A stretch of DNA of 64,000 bases from Rhizobium sp. CC-YZS058 (GTDB lineage Bacteria; Pseudomonadota; Alphaproteobacteria; Rhizobiales; Rhizobiaceae): assembly GCF_034720595.1 (NCBI RefSeq), contig NZ_JAYESJ010000001.1, positions 2,506,001 to 2,570,000 on the forward strand, in the 5' to 3' direction. Shown one piece after another: positions 53,780 to 64,000 of the stretch. Numbering within the stretch: position 1 is the first letter of the stretch; each line of letters opens with the position of its first letter. Under the pieces are notes generated by a model that made no database searches, had not been told where the DNA came from, and saw only the letters and a list, made by a program, of their open reading frames with translations. A program made the position numbers and the translations under genes.

Positions 53780-54592
53780 ATGCCCAGCAAGACCGGAACC
53801 CGAGGCAGCGATACGATCGATCTGCGCAACGACCCGCTGACCCCGCCCAGCGACTGGTCGAAATACCAGGCCTGGTGGCTGATCGATGCCAAGGCGGGCA
53901 ACGACACCGTCTATGGCAGCGCCTTCAACGACCAGATCCTCGGCGGCGCCGGCAACGACATGCTCTCCGGCCTCAACGGCAATGACACGCTGGATGGCGG
54001 CCGTGGGAACGACAAGCTCTATGGCGGTGCCGGCAGCGATACGCTCTATGGCGGCGCGGGCAATGACTCGCTGTCGGGCGACGATGGCGACGACTGGATG
54101 ACCGGCGACCAGGGCAATGACGCGCTGTCCGGCGGCGCCGGGGATGATGGCTTAAGCGGCGGCTCTGGAAAGGATACCCTGTCGGGCGGGGATGGCAGCG
54201 ATTATCTGTACGGCGGCGCTTCGCGGGACATGCTCAATGGCGGCGCGGGCAGCGATTTTCTCTTTGGCGATGCCGGCAGCGACACCTACACCTTCGACGG
54301 CAAGGGCTTCGACATCATCAATGACGGCGTCACCGCCTCGATGACCGCGCGCACGGACAAGCTCTTCGACAAATCCGACAAGCTGATCGTCGGCTACACC
54401 GACGCCGACTGGGCGCATAAGCGCGAGGGGAACGATCTCGTCATCTATTCCAAGGCCGACCAGAAGGACAACGGCGTCATCGACAATTCGGTGACGATCA
54501 AGGACTTCTACAAGGGCGGCCATTATGTGGTGGAGACCCTGGTGACGAGCGACAACCACACCTTCGACCTCTCCTCCCTGCTGATCGTCTGA
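53780..54592 (+). CDS. RTX calcium-binding protein, GC-rich paralog
   Basis: The 270-residue protein has exactly the same length as the RTX protein at 51859 and the same layout: N-terminal [27 protein letters not shown], about twelve RTX repeats (GGAGNDxLSG type, residues about 45-165), and C-terminal [15 protein letters not shown] ... [16 protein letters not shown] with hydrophobic end FDLSSLLIV. It matches the GC-rich codon use of the chromosome. AAGGAG lies upstream of the ATG. The DMT transporter gene converges three bases after the stop. Confidence 0.94.
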   Translation: MPSKTGTRGSDTIDLRNDPLTPPSDWSKYQAWWLIDAKAGNDTVYGSAFNDQILGGAGNDMLSGLNGNDTLDGGRGNDKLYGGAGSDTLYGGAGNDSLSGDDGDDWMTGDQGNDALSGGAGDDGLSGGSGKDTLSGGDGSDYLYGGASRDMLNGGAGSDFLFGDAGSDTYTFDGKGFDIINDGVTASMTARTDKLFDKSDKLIVGYTDADWAHKREGNDLVIYSKADQKDNGVIDNSVTIKDFYKGGHYVVETLVTSDNHTFDLSSLLIV

Positions 54593-54595
54593 GCG

Positions 54596-55534
54596 CTATC
54601 CCTGCGGCGTCACATGCCGTCTGGCACCCTTGCGCTCCAGGCCGAGCCGGTGTTCGCGGAAGATGATGAAGATGCCGGCGCCGATGACGATGACCGTGCC
54701 GATCAGCATCTCCACGCTCGGCACATCGCCGAACAGGAGGTAGCCGATGACGAGGCCGAGCACGATCGACGTATATTCGAACGGCGCGATCACCGACATG
54801 TCGGCATGGCGGTAGCTCTCGGTCATCAGCAACTGCCCCACCCCGCCGCAGAAACCGGCCAGCATCAGCAGCAGGAACTGCTCGCCCGAAAGGGTGGCCC
54901 AGCCGAAGGGCAGCGACAGCAGCGAGAAGCAGGAGGCCGAGAGCGAGAAGTACAGGACGATCGTATGCGTGCGCTCATGGTCGACCAGCTTGCGCACCAG
55001 CACCATGGCAGTGGCGCCGAGGCTGGCGGAGGCGAGCACGGCGATGGCGCCCAGCGCCGCGCCGGTGTCCGCCCCCGCCGCGCCGAACAGCGTCAGCCGC
55101 GGCCAGGTGATGATGGCGACGCCGAAGAGCCCGATCCCGACCGCCGACCAGCGATAGGCCCGAACCACCTCCTTGAGAAAGACGGCCGCGAAGATGACGG
55201 CGATCAGCGGCATGGCATAGCCGATGGCGATTGCTTCGGGCAGCGGCAGCCGGGTCAGGCCGTAGAAGCCGCAGCTCATGGCAAGAATGCCGATGAAGCC
55301 GCGCGACAGATGACCGGTCAGATTGGTTGTGTGGAACGCGCGGCGCAGGTCGCCGCGGAGCGCGAGATAGAGCAGGATCGGCACCATGGCGAAGGCGGAG
55401 CGGTAGAAGGTGATCTGGCCGGTGGAAATGCCCGCCCCGGCCGCCTTGATCGCCGTCGACATGCCGACGAAGACGATGACGGACGCCACCTTCAGCCCGA
55501 TGCCGACAAGCGGGTTTCTGTCCGATCGATCCAT
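54596..55534 (-). CDS. EamA/DMT family transporter
   Basis: The 312-residue inner-membrane protein has ten predicted helices in two EamA halves (first: VASVIVFVGMSTAIKAAG to VFLKEVVRA; second: ALGAIAVLASASLGATAM to VIVIGAGIFIIF). EamA proteins export or import small metabolites such as amino acids. The substrate is not predictable. ATG at 55534 is favoured because the earlier frame is not coding; the ribosome binding site is weak. Confidence 0.92.
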   Translation of the reverse strand: MDRSDRNPLVGIGLKVASVIVFVGMSTAIKAAGAGISTGQITFYRSAFAMVPILLYLALRGDLRRAFHTTNLTGHLSRGFIGILAMSCGFYGLTRLPLPEAIAIGYAMPLIAVIFAAVFLKEVVRAYRWSAVGIGLFGVAIITWPRLTLFGAAGADTGAALGAIAVLASASLGATAMVLVRKLVDHERTHTIVLYFSLSASCFSLLSLPFGWATLSGEQFLLLMLAGFCGGVGQLLMTESYRHADMSVIAPFEYTSIVLGLVIGYLLFGDVPSVEMLIGTVIVIGAGIFIIFREHRLGLERKGARRHVTPQG

Positions 55535-55863
55535 GGCAGGCACAGCCTCACTCCCGGGCGACCTTCGAGCCACCCGCTTCTCGGGCCCGCTATAGAGAGC
55601 GGTTATGGGTTTCGCCACCCGGGGGGCTAAAAAGAGGGGTGCGGCGCGCCCGTGCCGCCTGCACCATCCCCGATCGGCCGAATCCGGCGCCGTCGATGGT
55701 CGAAGCGGAGCCCGTTTCGGTCCGCGGGGCTTTCGTGTTTCAGGGAATCGCTTAGAGTTTTATCGATTGTTAGCTTGATGGGCTTAAGCCTTGTCGCAAA
55801 CGGAACCCGGCGGACTCCGACGCCCGGGCGCCAGCCAGAGTGCCGGAGACAACGGGACGGACC
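55535..55863. promoter_or_regulatory. Divergent region, EamA gene / pepN
   Basis: About 330 bp between divergent genes. AT-richer near 55735-55805. No clear promoter pair, gene or RNA structure was identified. Confidence 0.35.
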
Positions 55864-58512
55864 ATGCGGACAGATACGGGCGAGATCATCCATCTTGAGG
55901 ACTATCGCGAAACGGATTTCGTCCTCGAGCGGGTGGATCTGACCTTCGAGCTGGATCCGACCGACACCAAGGTCGAAGCGCGGCTGATCTTCCACCGCCG
56001 CCCGGGCGCAGATCCCTCGGCCCCCCTGGTGCTGGATGGCGACGCGCTGACCCTGACCGGCCTGCTGCTCGATCAGGAGCCGATCGCCGAAGCCGACTAT
56101 ACCGAAACCGAAACCGCGCTCACCATCCGCACCCTGCCCGAAAGCGTCCCCTTCGAGATCTGCATCACGACGTCGCTCTCGCCGCAGACCAACACGCAGC
56201 TGATGGGTCTCTACCGCACCAACAATGTCTACTGCACCCAGTGCGAGGCGGAAGGCTTCCGGCGCATCACCTATTTCCCCGATCGCCCGGATGTGCTCGC
56301 CGTCTATACGGTCAACATCATCGCCGACAAGGCCACCGTGCCGCTGCTTCTTTCCAACGGCAATTTCCTCGGCGGCGCCAATATGGGCGATGGCCGCCAC
56401 TTCGCCGCCTGGTTCGATCCACACCCCAAGCCCAGCTATCTCTTCGCGCTGGTGGCCGGCGATCTCGGCGTGGTGGAAGACACCTTCACCACCATGACCG
56501 GCCGCGAGGTGGCGCTGAAGATCTATGTCGAGCACGGCAACGAGCCGCGTGCGGCCTATGCCATGGACGCGCTCAAGCGCTCCATGCGCTGGGACGAGGA
56601 GGTCTTCGGCCGCGAATACGACCTCGACATCTTCAAGATCGTCGCCGTCTCCGATTTCAACATGGGCGCCATGGAGAACAAGGGGCTCAACGTCTTCAAC
56701 GACAAATATGTCCTGGCCGACCCGGAAACGGCGACCGACCAGGATTATGCGAATATCGAAGCGATCATCGCCCACGAATATTTCCACAACTGGACCGGCA
56801 ACCGCATCACCTGCCGCGACTGGTTCCAGCTCTGCCTGAAGGAAGGGCTGACGGTCTATCGCGACCATGAATTCTCCGCCGACCAGCGCTCCCGCGCCGT
56901 CAAGCGCATCGCCGAGGTGCGCTTCCTCAAGGCCGAGCAGTTCCCGGAAGATGGCGGGCCGCTCGCCCACCCCGTGCGCCCGACCCGCTACCGCGAGATC
57001 AACAATTTCTACACGGCGACCGTCTACGAGAAGGGTTCGGAAGTGACGCGGATGATCGCGACCCTTCTGGGACGCGATCTCTTCAAGGCCGGCATGGACC
57101 TCTATTTCGAGCGTCACGACGGCCAGGCGGTCACCATCGAGGACTTCATCGCCTGCTTTGCCGCCGTCAGCGGCCGCGATCTTTCGCAGTTCGCGCTCTG
57201 GTACCACCAGGCCGGCACGCCGCTCGTCAGCGCCTCGGGCAGCTACGACGCCGGCCGGCAGCGCTTCACCCTTTCGCTTGAGCAGATGGTGCCGCCGACG
57301 CCGGGGCAATCCAGCAAGGAGCCGATGCACATTCCGCTGCGCCTCGCTCTGGTCCTGGAAGACGGGTCGATCGCCACCCCATCCAGCGTCTCCGGCGGTG
57401 AAATGACCGGCGACGTCCTGCATCTGACAGAGCGCAGCCAGACCCTCGTCTTCGAGGGTATCGCCAGTCGCCCCGTCGTCTCGCTCAACCGTGATTTCTC
57501 CGCCCCGATCAACCTGCATCTGGAGCGCACCGCCGCCGAACGCGCCCATCTTGCCCGGTACGAGACCGATCCCTTCGCCCGCTGGCAGGCGCTGAACGAC
57601 ATGGCGCTGCTGGCCCTGGTCGAGGGCACGGCCTCGGTGCGCACCGGCGAAACCTTCGCCGTCGAGCCGGCGCTTATCGAGGCACTGCTCGCCGCCGCAC
57701 GCGACGAAACGCTGGAGCCGGCCTTCCGTGCCCAGGCACTCGCCTTGCCGAGCGAGTCCGATATTGCCCGAGAGATCGGCCGCCAGGTCGATCCGGATGC
57801 CATCTTTGCCGCCCGTCAGCAGATCATGACCGCCATTGCGAAGGCCGGCGCATCGGATTTTGCAGCGCTTTACGACCGCATGGCGCCGAGCGGCCCCTTC
57901 TCCCCCGATGCGGCAAGCGCCGGCCGGCGGGCGTTGCGCAATGCGGCGCTCAGCTATCTCGTGCTCGCCGAAGACAGCCCGGTCCGCGCTGCCGCCGCGT
58001 ATGACGCCGCCGACAACATGACCGACCGCATCCATGCGCTGACGACGCTATGCCATCGGTTCCCGGATGCGCCGGACACGGCGCGCGCCCTGGACGACTT
58101 CAAGACCCAGTTTGCCGACATGGCGCTGGTGCTCGACAAATGGTTCGCCGCCCAGGCGACCATTCCGGGCGAAGGCGCGCTCGGCCGCGTCAAGGCGCTG
58201 ATGGCCGACCCGCTCTTCAATCCGCTCAACCCGAACCGGGTGCGCGCCCTGATCGGCACCTTCGCCTTCTCCAACCCGACCGGCTTCAACCGGGCGGACG
58301 GCGAGGCCTATCGCTTCCTGGCAAGCCAGATCCTCGACATCGACAGCCGCAATCCGCAGCTCGCCGCAAGGCTGCTCACCTCCATGCGCTCCTGGCGGTC
58401 GCTGGAGGAAAAGCGGGCCGAAAAGGCGAAACTTGCGCTCAAGGAAATCGCAGCTGGCGCGAAGCTGTCGGCGGACGTCTCCGATATCGTCGATCGCACG
58501 CTCAAGGCTTAA
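55864..58512 (+). CDS. pepN: Aminopeptidase N (M1 zinc metallopeptidase)
   Basis: The 882-residue cytoplasmic aminopeptidase removes N-terminal residues from peptides. The exopeptidase motif GAMEN (in FNMGAMENKGLN) and the zinc site HEYFHNWTGN followed by the third ligand in LKEGLTVYRD are intact. The four-domain layout (N-terminal beta, catalytic, beta, C-terminal helical) is present and of normal length. ATG at 55864 is the best-placed start. A strong terminator follows. Confidence 0.97.
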   Translation: MRTDTGEIIHLEDYRETDFVLERVDLTFELDPTDTKVEARLIFHRRPGADPSAPLVLDGDALTLTGLLLDQEPIAEADYTETETALTIRTLPESVPFEICITTSLSPQTNTQLMGLYRTNNVYCTQCEAEGFRRITYFPDRPDVLAVYTVNIIADKATVPLLLSNGNFLGGANMGDGRHFAAWFDPHPKPSYLFALVAGDLGVVEDTFTTMTGREVALKIYVEHGNEPRAAYAMDALKRSMRWDEEVFGREYDLDIFKIVAVSDFNMGAMENKGLNVFNDKYVLADPETATDQDYANIEAIIAHEYFHNWTGNRITCRDWFQLCLKEGLTVYRDHEFSADQRSRAVKRIAEVRFLKAEQFPEDGGPLAHPVRPTRYREINNFYTATVYEKGSEVTRMIATLLGRDLFKAGMDLYFERHDGQAVTIEDFIACFAAVSGRDLSQFALWYHQAGTPLVSASGSYDAGRQRFTLSLEQMVPPTPGQSSKEPMHIPLRLALVLEDGSIATPSSVSGGEMTGDVLHLTERSQTLVFEGIASRPVVSLNRDFSAPINLHLERTAAERAHLARYETDPFARWQALNDMALLALVEGTASVRTGETFAVEPALIEALLAAARDETLEPAFRAQALALPSESDIAREIGRQVDPDAIFAARQQIMTAIAKAGASDFAALYDRMAPSGPFSPDAASAGRRALRNAALSYLVLAEDSPVRAAAAYDAADNMTDRIHALTTLCHRFPDAPDTARALDDFKTQFADMALVLDKWFAAQATIPGEGALGRVKALMADPLFNPLNPNRVRALIGTFAFSNPTGFNRADGEAYRFLASQILDIDSRNPQLAARLLTSMRSWRSLEEKRAEKAKLALKEIAAGAKLSADVSDIVDRTLKA

Positions 58513-58548
58513 GCATTTTCGACTGAACGAATGTTCCAAGCCATTGTT

Positions 58549-58584
58549 AAGCCTGCGCTTTTATCGGAAAGCGCAGGCTTTTTC
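58549..58584 (+). terminator. Intrinsic terminator of pepN
   Basis: AAGCCTGCGCTTT and AAAGCGCAGGCTT form a 13-bp stem around TATCGG, followed by a T run (TTTTC). It is 37 bp past the pepN stop and ahead of the kinase gene, so the two are separate transcripts. Confidence 0.9.
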
Positions 58585-58719
58585 GTCAAGTCTGTGAAAT
58601 TGCATGGATGAGAAGTGGTTAACACTTCTTTACCGCCGGCTCTGGACAAGCGGAATCCGAGTTGATTCATTACGGCAGATTCGGGCGAGCGGCGCGCCGA
58701 ATCAGCGAGGTCTAAAGAA

Positions 58720-61062
<2,343 letters not shown>

Positions 61063-61071
61063 GGACGGCCG

Positions 61072-64000
<2,929 letters not shown>

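Noticed and set aside
53850-54300. Short periodic DNA repeats inside the second RTX gene
   Set aside because: They reflect the coding of nonapeptide RTX repeats, not an independent repeat element.
55627-58035. 802-codon minus-strand frame opposite pepN
   Set aside because: Antisense shadow of the GC-rich pepN reading frame; no domain signature.

Overview
The window is a GC-rich, densely packed chromosomal stretch from an alphaproteobacterium, almost certainly a member of the Rhizobiaceae (Rhizobium/Agrobacterium group). The basis is gene content: a minus-strand block rpoZ, rsh (single bifunctional RelA/SpoT enzyme), DUF2062, acpS, lepB, rnc, era; smpB next to dapA; three Porin_2 (RopA-type) porins; a MaoC-phosphotransacetylase fusion with acetate kinase; several small families mostly seen in rhizobia (DUF992, DUF2147, DUF3563, DUF892); and a PAS histidine kinase between pepN and glnE. 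The species cannot be named from the sequence.

Layout. 0-4.8 kb: the end of a small membrane protein, an ExoY/PssA-type sugar transferase, the Tex transcription accessory protein and a glutathionyl-hydroquinone reductase. 4.9-12.4 kb: an information-processing and stringent-response cluster, in which era carries an unusual repeated N-terminal leader and is not followed by recO. 12.8-18.7 kb: a LabA/NYN protein, smpB, dapA, a soluble lytic transglycosylase and an alpha/beta hydrolase. 18.7-22.5 kb: a porin cluster, one divergent and two tandem paralogs; the translation start of at least one sits in a perfect hairpin. 22.5-24 kb: a tyrosine recombinase preceded by four tandem approximately 31-bp repeats. 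24-30 kb: a ferritin-like DUF892 protein, DoxX, the acetate kinase/phosphotransacetylase operon, a frameshifted small membrane gene, tRNA-Ser(GCU) and a lipoprotein. 29.7-37.4 kb: PilZ, DUF2177, an aminotransferase whose start region contains a C9 tract, a mosaic palindromic repeat, a methyl-accepting chemotaxis protein and a GST. 37.4-43.5 kb: a repeat-rich spacer, AMP nucleosidase, an M15 peptidase, a lipid kinase, an L,D-transpeptidase and a VapBC module. 43.5-49.8 kb: ETF-ubiquinone oxidoreductase, a GGDEF-EAL protein, a YegD-type Hsp70 and a uracil-DNA glycosylase homolog. 49.9-54.6 kb: the accessory region, with low-GC spacers, an acidic orphan protein and two 270-residue RTX calcium-binding paralogs. 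54.6-64 kb: an EamA transporter, pepN, a PleC-like kinase and glnE, which runs off the right edge.

How the genes work together. The acpS-lepB-rnc-era set and rpoZ-rsh are housekeeping genes. AckA and the MaoC-Pta fusion form an acetate/acyl-phosphate pathway. The porins, lytic transglycosylase, L,D-transpeptidase, M15 peptidase and sugar transferase all act on the envelope. The most unusual part is the RTX region: two equal-length small RTX proteins that share a core promoter-like motif at the same distance from their starts but differ strongly in base composition, flanked by orphan genes and long AT-rich spacers. I do not see one clearly new multi-gene defence or biosynthetic system. The best leads are the RTX duplication, the start-codon hairpin of the porins, the recombinase with its repeat array, and the C9 tract.
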